Positions 16,683 to 25,152 of a DNA stretch of 64,000 nucleotides are shown in pieces; position 1 is the stretch's first letter, and each line of letters begins with the position of its first letter. Location of the stretch: assembly GCF_001613065.1 (NCBI RefSeq), contig NZ_BDBQ01000095.1, positions 1-64,000 on the forward strand, read 5' to 3'. The notes under the pieces were generated by a model. That model had not been told where the DNA came from. It did no database searches and saw nothing but the letters and a program-made list of their open reading frames with translations. The position numbers and the translations under genes were made by a program. The DNA comes from Nocardia miyunensis NBRC 108239 (GTDB taxonomy: Bacteria > Actinomycetota > Actinomycetes > Mycobacteriales > Mycobacteriaceae).

Positions 16683-18301
16683 CCGACGACCAGGTGAGGC
16701 GGGAACCGCTCCGCGCGGGTGGATTCGCGAGCACGCCGGAGTTGTACATGGACCGGTCCGTCAGCGAACTCGTGCGCGCGTGGTCACGGCAGATGCCCGA
16801 TTCAGCGGCGTTCGTGACCGCCGACCGATCGATTACGTGGCGCATGTACGACCGGTTCGCCGACGATATCGCCGAACAACTACGCGAGATCGGCGAACCC
16901 GGCTCGCGCGTGGCGCTGCTGCTGCCCGATACCGCAGTCATCCATGCCGCACTGTGCGGGGCCTATCGCGCGAACCGGATCGCGACGGCGATCGCGATCC
17001 GCTCCGGAGTGCGCGAGATCGCGCACATCATGGGCCGGGCGGAAGCCTCGACGCTGGTCACCATCGACTCGATTCGCGGGCGTTCGTGGCGTGAACTACT
17101 CGCCGAGTTGCGTGAATACGATATCGAACCGACGAATGTCGTTGTCCTGGAAGCGGAATCGGGCAGCGTCACCCGATACCAGCTCGCCGACTATGACACT
17201 CCGCGCGAATCCGCCGAACCCTTCACAACCTCCGACATCACCATTCTCAACTCGACATCCGGCACGACCGGACTGCCGAAGGTGGTCAGCCACACCGAAC
17301 GTCGCTGGGTCGCCTTCGCCCGGGAAGCCATGTCCGGCGGGCGAATCGGCCCCGACGACGTGATCTGCTCGATCGTCCCCGCCCCGTACGGCTTCGGCCT
17401 CTGGTCGGCACATTTCCTCCCGGCCCTGCTGGGCATCCCGGTCGTGCTCACCGCACGGTTCGACGTGGACGAGACCCTCATGCTCATCGAGCGCGAACGA
17501 GCGACCGTATTGTGCTGCGTCAGTACCCAATTCAAGATGCTGCTGCGCTCCGAGGCCGCCCGCGAGCGCGATCTGTCCAGCCTGCGCGTCCTGTACACCG
17601 GAGGCGAGCCGGTCCCCTACGATGACGCACTCGCCTTCGAAAAGCTCACGGGCGCAAAGGTTCTCCAGTTCTACGGATCCAACGAGTCCGGCGCGGTCAG
17701 CAGCACCACACTGGACGACGACCTCGACACCCGCCTGCGCACCTGCGGCCATATCCTGCCGTCGATGGACGTCCGGATCCTCGACGACACCGGCGCGGAC
17801 GCCACGCGCAGCCCGCGCCGGGGGCGACCGGCGGTGCGGGGACCGCTCGTCTCCCCCGGCTACTGGAACGATCCGGCCGCGAATGCCGAGCTGTTCACCG
17901 ACGAGAACTGGATGCTGCTCGGCGACATCGTGGAGGTCGACGACACCGACCGGGTCCGAGTGGTCGGACGCACAGCGGATTTCGTCATCCGAGGCGGGAA
18001 GAACATCTCGATCGTGGAGATCGAGCAGCTCGTGCGCGCGCACCCGTCGGTGGCCGATGTCGCGGTCGTCGGCGTGCCCGACCCGATCTTCGGCGAACGA
18101 GTCTGCGCCGTGGTCGTTCTCGCCAGCAGCACAGACCTGACCACCGAAACCCTCGCGAGCTGGCTCCGCGCCGAGGGCGTCAGCCCCGAGTACCTGCCCG
18201 AGTACGTCGTCCCGGTCGAGCGGCTCGAACTGGGTCCGGGCGGCAAAACCGATCGCCGTGCCGCCCGGGACGAGGCCTCTCGCGCACTGCATCTCGGATA
18301 A
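16679..18301 (+). CDS. AMP-forming acyl/aryl-CoA ligase
   Basis: Member of the ANL adenylating superfamily, 540 residues. Core motifs are all present: A3 STSGTTGLPKVV, A5 YGSNESGAV, A7 LLGDIVEV, A8 GRTADFVIRGGKNISIVEIE, and the catalytic lysine in PGGKTDRRA near the C-terminus. It should activate a carboxylic acid as the adenylate and pass it to CoA or a carrier; the substrate cannot be read from the sequence. It is translationally coupled to the mannosidase, an unusual pairing with no obvious pathway link. An 8-bp tandem repeat lies just after the stop. Confidence 0.88.
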   Translation: MTDDQVRREPLRAGGFASTPELYMDRSVSELVRAWSRQMPDSAAFVTADRSITWRMYDRFADDIAEQLREIGEPGSRVALLLPDTAVIHAALCGAYRANRIATAIAIRSGVREIAHIMGRAEASTLVTIDSIRGRSWRELLAELREYDIEPTNVVVLEAESGSVTRYQLADYDTPRESAEPFTTSDITILNSTSGTTGLPKVVSHTERRWVAFAREAMSGGRIGPDDVICSIVPAPYGFGLWSAHFLPALLGIPVVLTARFDVDETLMLIERERATVLCCVSTQFKMLLRSEAARERDLSSLRVLYTGGEPVPYDDALAFEKLTGAKVLQFYGSNESGAVSSTTLDDDLDTRLRTCGHILPSMDVRILDDTGADATRSPRRGRPAVRGPLVSPGYWNDPAANAELFTDENWMLLGDIVEVDDTDRVRVVGRTADFVIRGGKNISIVEIEQLVRAHPSVADVAVVGVPDPIFGERVCAVVVLASSTDLTTETLASWLRAEGVSPEYLPEYVVPVERLELGPGGKTDRRAARDEASRALHLG

Positions 18302-18333
18302 AGTCCGAAAAGCCTCGCCGCACAGTCGAACCC

Positions 18334-18397
18334 GCAGCACCGCAGCACCGCAGCACCGCAGCACCGCAGCACCGCAGCACCGCAGCACCGCAGCACC
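18334..18397 (+). repeat. Eight perfect tandem copies of GCAGCACC
   Basis: Eight uninterrupted 8-bp units fill most of the gap between the convergent ligase (stop 18301) and thioesterase (stop 18407) genes. The unit length is not a multiple of three, so the array could not expand silently within a gene. The repeat is prone to slipped-strand changes and should vary between strains. Confidence 0.9.
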
Positions 18398-18406
18398 GGC
18401 GGAGCG

Positions 18407-19195
18407 CTACTTCTTCTCTGCCGAGAAATCCAACTGCGCCGCGGCGTTCGACAGCGCGGTCACCATGCCGGTCCCGATCGGACCCGACGAATCGAACAGC
18501 GTGGCCGTGCCGACGGACAGGCCATTGGCCGCCAAGTGCGTCTCGGCGCGCAGACCGATCCGATCCCCGACCGGGAGGCGATCCAGTGCGACGGTCAGAT
18601 CCGCATTGATATACCCGACACCCCGCGAGCCCCAGTTGGTCGCCAGGCTCGTGGACTCCGCGGCGATCACCGCCTGAACGAACGGACTGCGTTCCTCACC
18701 CTCCACCGCGTTCAACGGCACGATCCACAGACTCTTGCGCCCGGAGTTCTGATGGTCGGCCATATTCGTCGACCAGTCGTGGTCGCTGCGATGCCACCAG
18801 TCCAGGCCCGCGTCTGCGGGCGGATCGAACGGGTGCTCCGAATGCCACTCGTCCCCGGGCGGCGCATCGGTGGCGCGCAACTGCACCAGGCGCGCCTCGG
18901 CGACCTCGATGTCGCCCTGCAACACCTTGGCCCCCGAGACGTGCACCCGGCGACCCGCGCGCACCACCTCGGTCCGCACCTCGAGCGGCTGCCCCTTGGC
19001 GGCCTTGAACAGATCGATGGTGAATCGAGCCGGGATGAAACCGTCCTGGCCGTGTTCCAGCTCGAGCGAGCGCGCGGCAGCGGCACAGACCGCCGGGCCG
19101 TTCAGCATGTCCGCTCCCCAGCGCCCGTACGCCCACTTCTCCGGGACGTAACGCCCGTCATCGTCGACCGTGAACATGGCCGGCATATCACTCAT
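18407..19195 (-). CDS. Acyl-CoA thioesterase-like protein (double hotdog)
   Basis: About 262 residues in two similar halves: ADMLNGPAVCAAAARSLE with FTIDLFKAAKGQPLEVRTEV in the first, and a second half ending in the mirrored segment ALDRLPVGDRIGLRAETHL. This fits TesB-like or thioesterase-superfamily proteins that hydrolyse acyl-CoA. ATG 19195 is preferred to the upstream start at 19276 because AGGA precedes it and the family N-terminus begins there. It is divergent from a MarR gene, whose operator-like repeats sit in the shared region, so MarR control is likely. Confidence 0.75.
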   Translation of the reverse strand: MSDMPAMFTVDDDGRYVPEKWAYGRWGADMLNGPAVCAAAARSLELEHGQDGFIPARFTIDLFKAAKGQPLEVRTEVVRAGRRVHVSGAKVLQGDIEVAEARLVQLRATDAPPGDEWHSEHPFDPPADAGLDWWHRSDHDWSTNMADHQNSGRKSLWIVPLNAVEGEERSPFVQAVIAAESTSLATNWGSRGVGYINADLTVALDRLPVGDRIGLRAETHLAANGLSVGTATLFDSSGPIGTGMVTALSNAAAQLDFSAEKK

Positions 19196-19288
19196 GTGTC
19201 CTATATTCCCGTATCGCCGAACACACCTCGCACCGACGGTGTCCGATCCTGAGCTTCCGAGACAGCTCTCACCCACAACCGAATTAAC

Positions 19289-19317
19289 TTAGAGGTTCTA
19301 ATAAGGTAAACTAATAA
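19289..19317. promoter_or_regulatory. Candidate operator in the thioesterase/MarR divergent promoter
   Basis: TTAGA-GGT-TCTAA is a perfect inverted repeat at 19289-19301. The heptamer CTAATAA occurs at 19298 and again at 19311, immediately before the GTG start at 19320. The region is strikingly AT-rich against the surroundings. Binding by the adjacent MarR protein is inferred from position. Confidence 0.5.
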
Positions 19318-19319
19318 GC

Positions 19320-19757
19320 GTGGGTGGAAGGACTTCCGAGGGCGATCTCGCCACGGTGACCACGCTTCGAGCGTCGGTCATGCGGCTCGCTCGCCGCCTG
19401 CGTCACCAACGGATCGAGCACTCCCTGAGCCCGACCGAGATGCAGGTGCTCGCAACGCTTTCCCGCACCGGCCCGGCGACTCCGGGCGAACTGGCCCGAC
19501 AGGAGCACGTCCAGCCGCCGTCGATGACGAGGATCATCGCGCTGCTGGAGGACAAGGGGCTGGTCCGGCGCGAACCACATCCGCAGGACCGGAGGCAGGT
19601 GTTAGTCATCGCCACCGAACCCGCCGCGGAGATCTTGGAGCAGAGCCGTCGACTGCGGGACGCCTGGCTGGCGGACCTGGTCGGCAAGCTCACGGATGAG
19701 GAGTGGGCGCTGTTGCGTTCGGCCGCTCCGGTGCTGGATCGTCTCGCGCAGCTGTGA
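19320..19757 (+). CDS. MarR-family transcriptional regulator
   Basis: Winged-helix regulator of 145 residues with GTG start. The recognition helix region is TPGELARQEHVQPPSMTRII and the wing contains DRRQVLVIATEPAAE, the conserved DxR signature. The gene is followed 54 bases later by an MFS exporter, a common arrangement in which the regulator releases an efflux pump on ligand binding. A short palindrome just before its start probably mediates autoregulation. Confidence 0.9.
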   Translation: MGGRTSEGDLATVTTLRASVMRLARRLRHQRIEHSLSPTEMQVLATLSRTGPATPGELARQEHVQPPSMTRIIALLEDKGLVRREPHPQDRRQVLVIATEPAAEILEQSRRLRDAWLADLVGKLTDEEWALLRSAAPVLDRLAQL

Positions 19758-19811
19758 CTGCCGACCTTCCGGTGCCGCGACCGAGCACATCGCGACCCGG
19801 AGAGGCGATAC

Positions 19812-21230
19812 GTGACATCGAGCGACACCGACGAGAAGGACCTCACCCACAACACCCGTAACAATGATGATCCGGACCACACCGAACTGGTGCCGCCCTC
19901 CCACTCCCGGGTCGGTATGTTCACCTCGCTGCGGGTCCGCAACTATCGATATTTCTTCCTCGGCCAGGTGGTTTCCAACACCGGCACCTGGATGCAACGC
20001 ATCGCACAGGACTGGCTGGTGCTCAGCCTCACCGGTAGTTCTTTTGCTGTTGGGATCACCACCGCCATGCAGTTCCTGCCGATGCTGCTGTTCGGCCTCT
20101 ACGGCGGGGTGATCGCGGACCGCTTCCGCAAACGACAACTGCTGATCCTCACCCAGGCGGTCATGGGCCTGCTCGCCGCCATTCTCGCGGTACTCACCCT
20201 GACCGACGCGGTGCGGGTGTGGCACGTGTATCTGCTGGCCCTGTTGCTGGGCATGGTCACGGTGGTGGACAATCCGACCCGGCAGACCTTCGTCTCGGAG
20301 ATGGTCTCGCGCGGGCAACTGCGCAACGCGGTCAGCCTCAATGCGGCCAACTTCCAGACCGCACGACTGATCGGGCCCGCGGTCGCCGGTGCGGTCATCG
20401 CGGCGGTCGGCACCGGCTGGGCCTTCGCGATCAACGCCCTGTCCTTCGCGGCGGTGATCGGCGGGCTGCTGCTCATGCGTCCCGCCGAGTTGCACATCAT
20501 GCCGCGCGTGCCACGGGAGAAAGGTCAGCTGCGCGAGGGCCTGCGCTATGTGCGGGCGCGGCCGGAACTGATCTGGCCGATCGTGCTGGTGGGCTTCATC
20601 GGGACGTTCGGCTTCAACTTCCCCACCGTGCTGTCCGGATTCGCGTACAACATCTTCCACATCGACGCCGGGCGATACGGTCTGCTCAACACCGCCCTGG
20701 CGATCGGATCCCTGGTCGGCGCGCTACTGGCGTCGCGGCGCACGAAGATGCGGCTGCGGATGATCGTGTTCACCGCGATCGGCTTCGGAGTGCTCGAGGC
20801 GGTGACCGCGTTCGCGCCGGAGTACTGGGTGTTCACCGCGGGGCTGACGATCGTGGGTCTGGCCGGGATGACCTTCAACACATCGAGCAATTCGATGGTC
20901 CAGCTGGCCACCGAGGCGTCGATGCGCGGGCGGGTGATGTCGCTCTACATGATGGTGTTCACCGGCGGCAGTCCGATCGGCGGACCGGTCGTCGGCTGGG
21001 TCACCGAGCGGTTCGGCCCCCGGATGGGACTGTTCGCCTGCGGTGCGGTCTCCGCGCTGGCGGCGCTGGTGGTCGCGCGAATCCTGGTCCACCGCAGCGG
21101 GTTGCGTTTGCAGGTCTCGCGACGTGGCGTCGCGTTCGTGCCCCGTCAGCTCGCGGTCGCGCGCTCGGAGATCGTCTCGGCGGTGGCGATGAGGGGCACC
21201 AGTTGCTCGTCGGCGGTCCAGGCGCCGTGA
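19812..21230 (+). CDS. MFS exporter (EntS-like, MFS_3)
   Basis: About 12 membrane helices, beginning with SLRVRNYRYFFLGQVVSNTG after a ~35-residue polar N-terminus. The loop between helices 2 and 3 reads GGVIADRFRKRQLL, the MFS motif A region with the usual GxxxDRxxRR pattern. The overall order resembles enterobactin-exporter-like (EntS) proton antiporters, which export siderophores or drugs. It is likely cotranscribed with and controlled by the MarR gene upstream. The last 85 bases overlap the convergent phosphatase gene. The exported compound is unknown. Confidence 0.88.
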   Translation: MTSSDTDEKDLTHNTRNNDDPDHTELVPPSHSRVGMFTSLRVRNYRYFFLGQVVSNTGTWMQRIAQDWLVLSLTGSSFAVGITTAMQFLPMLLFGLYGGVIADRFRKRQLLILTQAVMGLLAAILAVLTLTDAVRVWHVYLLALLLGMVTVVDNPTRQTFVSEMVSRGQLRNAVSLNAANFQTARLIGPAVAGAVIAAVGTGWAFAINALSFAAVIGGLLLMRPAELHIMPRVPREKGQLREGLRYVRARPELIWPIVLVGFIGTFGFNFPTVLSGFAYNIFHIDAGRYGLLNTALAIGSLVGALLASRRTKMRLRMIVFTAIGFGVLEAVTAFAPEYWVFTAGLTIVGLAGMTFNTSSNSMVQLATEASMRGRVMSLYMMVFTGGSPIGGPVVGWVTERFGPRMGLFACGAVSALAALVVARILVHRSGLRLQVSRRGVAFVPRQLAVARSEIVSAVAMRGTSCSSAVQAP

Positions 21231-22384
21231 TGTCCCAGTAGGTTCGATTCGAGCGGTTCACTGCCCGGACGCACCAGCACGGTGCCGCCCTGCGCCACTG
21301 CGATCAGGTCGCCGATCCGGGCGGTGATGACCTCATCGGGTGGTGTCGGGCCGAACCAGTGTTCGTCCAGGGCCTGCTCCCGCGCGACCACCCTTGCGTG
21401 CGTGGACAATTCACCGGCCCAGCGGTCCCGCACATCGGCGAGTGCGGCGAGGCGGTCGAGGTAGATGTGCCGTACCCGCGCCTCGCCGCCGATCAGCCGC
21501 ACGTCGCGGTGCAGGTGGTCACGAGAGTCCAGGTCGATGACGTTGTCCGCCAGGATCATTCCGTGATCGCCGGTGATCAGCAACGAGCACGTCGCGGGCA
21601 GATCGCTCAGCAGTGCGGCCACGCAGGCGTCGACCTGACCCAGCACCGCCAGCCACTGCGGTGATTCGGGGCCGTGCAGATGCCCGGTCGCGTCGAGATC
21701 GGCGAAATAGGCGTAGGCGAACCGGGATTCGACGCCGGAATGTCCCGCGACCGCGAGAATTCCGGAGCGCAGCTCGTCCAGCGTCGCGGCCGGGTGGAGG
21801 GCGCCCGCGGCACGGAAAGCGGCCCTGGTGAGGCCGGAGTCGCGCTGATAGGCGGGAACCACGTAGTGCACCTCGACGCCGTGCGCCGCGAGATCCTGTA
21901 ACCGACTGGGCCGCTGCTGGATGGTCTCCGGCGGATGGGTTTGCAGGGCGTCGTCACCGGCGGCGGTGTCGAGCCGCCAGCGCAGCGAATTGAGCAGACG
22001 CTGACCACCGGCGTCCGGTACGGCGAAGCTGTAGCCGATGACGCCGTGCGTGGCGCAGGGCGCGCCGACCGCCAGACTGGTCAGGCTGGTGGAGGTCGTG
22101 GCGGGGAACCCCGCGGTCAGAGTCGTGGCGACGTGACCGGCGAGAGTGGGTGCGACGTCGCGGTGCCGGGCGAGCAGCTCGGCTCCCAGGCCGTCGATCA
22201 GGAGCACCACGACGTCGCGATGCGGTACGAGGCCCAGCGGGGCTTCCGCGGCCATCCCGAAGGATGCGGCGACGGACGGCAGGATATCGGCGAGTGTGTG
22301 CGGCATCGTCGTCCATGCTGCCCGATCGGCCGCCGCGACGCTCGTATCCGCCTGGCCCGCAATCGGGTACGGATGGGCGGTCAT
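21146..22384 (-). CDS. Alkaline-phosphatase-superfamily nucleotide pyrophosphatase/phosphodiesterase
   Basis: The metal and nucleophile motifs follow in order: VVVLLIDGLGAELL (metal Asp), FPATTSTSLTSLAVG (nucleophile Thr), YAYFADLDATGHLHGP (metal Asp and His), and LLITGDHGM (Asp-His pair). These identify the type I phosphodiesterase/nucleotide pyrophosphatase family. No signal peptide is seen, so it may act inside the cell. ATG 22384 overlaps the stop of the upstream nucleotidyltransferase gene as ATGA, and the two are clearly one operon. Confidence 0.88.
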   Translation of the reverse strand: MTAHPYPIAGQADTSVAAADRAAWTTMPHTLADILPSVAASFGMAAEAPLGLVPHRDVVVLLIDGLGAELLARHRDVAPTLAGHVATTLTAGFPATTSTSLTSLAVGAPCATHGVIGYSFAVPDAGGQRLLNSLRWRLDTAAGDDALQTHPPETIQQRPSRLQDLAAHGVEVHYVVPAYQRDSGLTRAAFRAAGALHPAATLDELRSGILAVAGHSGVESRFAYAYFADLDATGHLHGPESPQWLAVLGQVDACVAALLSDLPATCSLLITGDHGMILADNVIDLDSRDHLHRDVRLIGGEARVRHIYLDRLAALADVRDRWAGELSTHARVVAREQALDEHWFGPTPPDEVITARIGDLIAVAQGGTVLVRPGSEPLESNLLGHHGAWTADEQLVPLIATAETISERATAS

Positions 22385-23223
22385 GACGGATCGCCGTCGA
22401 GGGTTGCGCTGGTCCCGCCCACGGTCCGTTCGGATTCCGAGCTGCTCGCGGTCCGTTCGACGATTTCCCGCACCCGGTCCAGGAAATCTCGCACCTCGTC
22501 CGGGGGCAGCTCGAATGCCTCCGATCGAGCACGCTCGAAGCTGAGCAACGCACGGTCGACGAGAGCCCGGAATCTCGGCTCGGTGTCCGAGACCGACCGT
22601 CCGGCAGCATATTTCGCGACCCACCGGCCTGTCCGGCAGAAGACGACCGCCCGACAGCCGTTGAGAACCCGGTTGTCGGACAGATGGCCCTCACCGCGCG
22701 CATGATCGCGCACCGAGTGCAGGACCGCGGCGAGCTGATCCGCGCGCGAAGGCGCGGCAAGCACGTCTCGCACCGGGCTTCCGAACAGCAAACGGCCCGA
22801 CTGATACCCGACCGCACGATCGATGACGAACCAGAACGCCGGTGAGCGCGATGAATCGTAGGCCGCCTGATACCGCAGCAGCGGCCCGGTATTCAGATTC
22901 AACCGGAATCCCGCCTCGGCGGAGGGCCGCGCGGCGAAGTCCGCGTCGTACAGGACCAGTTCCAGGCCAGCGGCCGGACAGGGCAGAGCCGTCAGCGAGT
23001 TCGCCAGGTCCCGCAGTGACAACCCCGGCAGCGACGGATCGACCACGACGGTGACATCGACGTCGCTGCGACCGTGCCGGTAATCCCCCAGTGCGATCGA
23101 ACCCACGGCGAACATACTCACCAGACGCGGTCCGCAGACCGCACGCGTTCGCCGCACGAGTTCCGCGAGATACGCGCGCAACTCGACCGGCAGGGACTCC
23201 GGATCGGCGAGGAAGCCGGTCAT
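22381..23223 (-). CDS. AadA-like nucleotidyltransferase
   Basis: Pol-beta-type nucleotidyltransferase: the signature FAVGSIALGDYRHGRSDVDV holds the GS turn and the two metal-binding aspartates (DVD). The C-terminal all-helical domain (from about residue 140) resembles that of aminoglycoside 3''-adenylyltransferases (ANT3''/AadA). The expected activity is AMP transfer to an aminoglycoside or similar compound. Divergence from characterised AadA enzymes makes the substrate uncertain, and an endogenous role is possible. It is coupled to the phosphodiesterase gene; joining a nucleotidyl-adding and a phosphodiester-cleaving enzyme in one transcript is suggestive of opposing functions. Confidence 0.75.
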   Translation of the reverse strand: MTGFLADPESLPVELRAYLAELVRRTRAVCGPRLVSMFAVGSIALGDYRHGRSDVDVTVVVDPSLPGLSLRDLANSLTALPCPAAGLELVLYDADFAARPSAEAGFRLNLNTGPLLRYQAAYDSSRSPAFWFVIDRAVGYQSGRLLFGSPVRDVLAAPSRADQLAAVLHSVRDHARGEGHLSDNRVLNGCRAVVFCRTGRWVAKYAAGRSVSDTEPRFRALVDRALLSFERARSEAFELPPDEVRDFLDRVREIVERTASSSESERTVGGTSATLDGDPS

Positions 23224-23277
23224 CGGGACAGCATCACCTCTCCCACGAGCCGGACCCCGGGACGCCCTCCGCCCGCG

Positions 23278-23955
23278 TCACGGATGCCCCGCATCGGGCT
23301 CACCCGGAACGTCGATCGGAATCTCGCCGCCGAGGTGGTATCCCTCGTTGAGCCGCAATGTATCCCCACTCCAGAACCGGCCCGGGTCATACCAATTCGC
23401 GCGTCGCTCGGGCAGCAGGCCCATGGACTGGTAGGTCAGGGCGACTATCTCCGCACAATATGCGCTGCGCAGATCCTGCTCCGATATCGAATCCTTCTGA
23501 GCCGCACGCTTTCTCCGCGGCACCCGAGCCAGCCGACCGCCGAACCAGCGCGCGGCCAGAGTCGAGGTCGACGGAAACGGCAGCCCGTCCAGCCGGGCCA
23601 CCGTGCGCAACGCGGCATCCTCCATCTCGGAGGTCACCGGGCGGTCCAGCTGACGCAACCACGCGCGCTGACCGTAACGATTCACCCAGACCAGCACCGC
23701 ATCTCGCAGATCGTGCAGCTGCGCGCCGCGCTGGTGGCGGCCGGACCACATGTCCGGCAGCGACCTGCCCAGTTCGGCATGCCAGATCAGGACCGGCAGG
23801 TCGTCCATCGCGATCACCATGCCGACGTGATTCACCGGACTGTTCGTGGTCATGCGAATCGCCCGGTCCGCCGCCGAATGTCCACGGAACAACCACAGAT
23901 CCCCGGTCCTGGTGAGCTCGAGTGCCCGGTCCAGATCGATGCTCGTACTCGCCAT
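23278..23955 (-). CDS. YiiX-like permuted NlpC/P60-type cysteine hydrolase
   Basis: The catalytic histidine region (GHSAADRAIRMTTNSPVNHV, with the strand HVGMVI) comes first and the cysteine region (SAYCAEIVALTYQSMGLL) comes last. This order is the circularly permuted papain fold of the YiiX/YaeF/Pox_G6 group, whose members hydrolyse amide bonds in peptidoglycan or lipids. No signal peptide is found at the chosen start, ATG 23955. It is divergent from a small membrane-anchored protein starting 19 bases away. Confidence 0.7.
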   Translation of the reverse strand: MASTSIDLDRALELTRTGDLWLFRGHSAADRAIRMTTNSPVNHVGMVIAMDDLPVLIWHAELGRSLPDMWSGRHQRGAQLHDLRDAVLVWVNRYGQRAWLRQLDRPVTSEMEDAALRTVARLDGLPFPSTSTLAARWFGGRLARVPRRKRAAQKDSISEQDLRSAYCAEIVALTYQSMGLLPERRANWYDPGRFWSGDTLRLNEGYHLGGEIPIDVPGEPDAGHP

Positions 23956-23973
23956 ACCCAGTAGCCTAGGCAC

Positions 23974-24153
23974 ATGCGCTGGTGGAAGGTACTCGGTTTG
24001 GCAGGTGCGGCAGGTGTCGCGGCCACGGGAGTGGTGATCGTGCGCGCGGAACGCAAACGGCGTTCCTACACACCGGATCAGATCCGCGACCGGTTGCACG
24101 AGCGAGTCGCCGAACTCGAATCGGGCGGCGACGATGCGGGCCGGAAGCCCTGA
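23974..24153 (+). CDS. Small membrane-anchored protein, 59 aa
   Basis: The reading frame from ATG 23974 gives MRWWKVLGLAGAAGVAATG followed by VVIVRAERKRR, one membrane-spanning helix with a basic stop-transfer stretch, then a predicted amphipathic helix (QIRDRLHERVAELE) facing the cytoplasm. I believe near-identical small proteins are conserved in Nocardia and Rhodococcus, without known function. It is divergent from the YiiX-like gene. Confidence 0.7.
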   Translation: MRWWKVLGLAGAAGVAATGVVIVRAERKRRSYTPDQIRDRLHERVAELESGGDDAGRKP

Positions 24154-24204
24154 GAGCGCGAATATCTCAGTCCGGCAACGGAATCGAGCAGTCCCGAAGC
24201 CGGA

Positions 24205-24891
24205 TCAGCAGGCGATCGGCAGATCCAGGCTCGCCAGCAGATCCCGCACGCGACGACCTATCTCGTCGCGAATCGGGATCACCTCGGCGACCGAGAGCCC
24301 GGCCGGATCGTCCACGATCCAGTCCTCGTACCGGATGTCCGGCACCAGCGGGCACATATCCCCGCACCCCATGGTCACGATGACGTCGGCGGCCCGGATG
24401 ATCTCGTCGGTCCAGCTCTTGGGGAATTCGTGGGAGATGTCGATACCCGCGTCGGCCATGGCCGCGACGGCGGCCGTGTTCAGGCCGCCGCTCGGCTCGG
24501 ATCCGCCGGACCAGGCCAGTGCGCGGCCCCTCGCGTAATGTTCGAAGAAGCCCAGCGCCATCTGCGAACGCCCGGCATTGAACGTGCACAGGAACAGCAC
24601 CACCGGAATCGCGTGTTCGATGCGCCCCTCGACGCGGGCGCGCGCGTACAGCCGCTGCCGGGCGAAACGCTCCGCCAGCAGCGGCATGTACAGCTTCACA
24701 GAAGCCTGCGTCCCGAGTTCGGCGTAGGAGTCGAGGAGATATTCGTGAATCGTATTGGCTTCGAACAGGATGGTGAACTCACAGCACAACCGTCGTTCGG
24801 CACGGGCCAGCGCGGTGCTGTGCACGATGTCCAGTAACCGGTAGGCCGGAGTTATCTCGGCGTATCCGGCCCCACGGGTCCGTTCGGGCAT
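24205..24891 (-). CDS. Arsenate reductase/low-Mr phosphatase family with N-terminal helical domain
   Basis: The catalytic domain starts near residue 93 with VLFLCTFNAGRSQMA, a CX5RS phosphate-binding loop of low-molecular-weight phosphatase-type ArsC. Downstream come the DISHEFPKSW and MGCGDMCPLVPDI segments, whose cysteines could take part in the disulfide cascade. The first ~90 residues form an extra helical bundle, as in mycothiol- or thioredoxin-linked ArsC proteins of corynebacteria. ATG 24891 is used; ORF extension to 24933 is possible. No ars regulator or efflux gene is adjacent, so the arsenate role rests on family membership. The 261 bases upstream hold nothing recognisable. Confidence 0.85.
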   Translation of the reverse strand: MPERTRGAGYAEITPAYRLLDIVHSTALARAERRLCCEFTILFEANTIHEYLLDSYAELGTQASVKLYMPLLAERFARQRLYARARVEGRIEHAIPVVLFLCTFNAGRSQMALGFFEHYARGRALAWSGGSEPSGGLNTAAVAAMADAGIDISHEFPKSWTDEIIRAADVIVTMGCGDMCPLVPDIRYEDWIVDDPAGLSVAEVIPIRDEIGRRVRDLLASLDLPIAC

Positions 24892-25152
24892 GGCCACGAT
24901 ATTTACGATCGCACCGGCGCACCCCGGCGGCAACCGAACTCATGATGAATCCGGTTGAACCTTCCAGCAACGAACGACCGTACGTCCGACGAAGCCGCAC
25001 GATATCAGGGCCCCGCGAAAATCGTTAGCACAGCGAATTTCTCACCTGGAAACGACCGGCGTGCCGACGATCACCAAGCCGCCCTGAGCAATTCCGGCCT
25101 CCACCCTACTTCATCGGTGACATATCAACGGAACGAGCGCATTTCGTGGACG

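Noticed and set aside
17096..18388. A 430-codon open frame antisense to the AMP ligase gene
   Set aside because: It lies opposite a protein with all ligase motifs, its composition is that of a shadow frame in high-GC DNA, and its start is in the 8-bp repeat.
18334..18397. Tandem repeat considered as a CRISPR array
   Set aside because: The 8-bp units are contiguous with no spacers.
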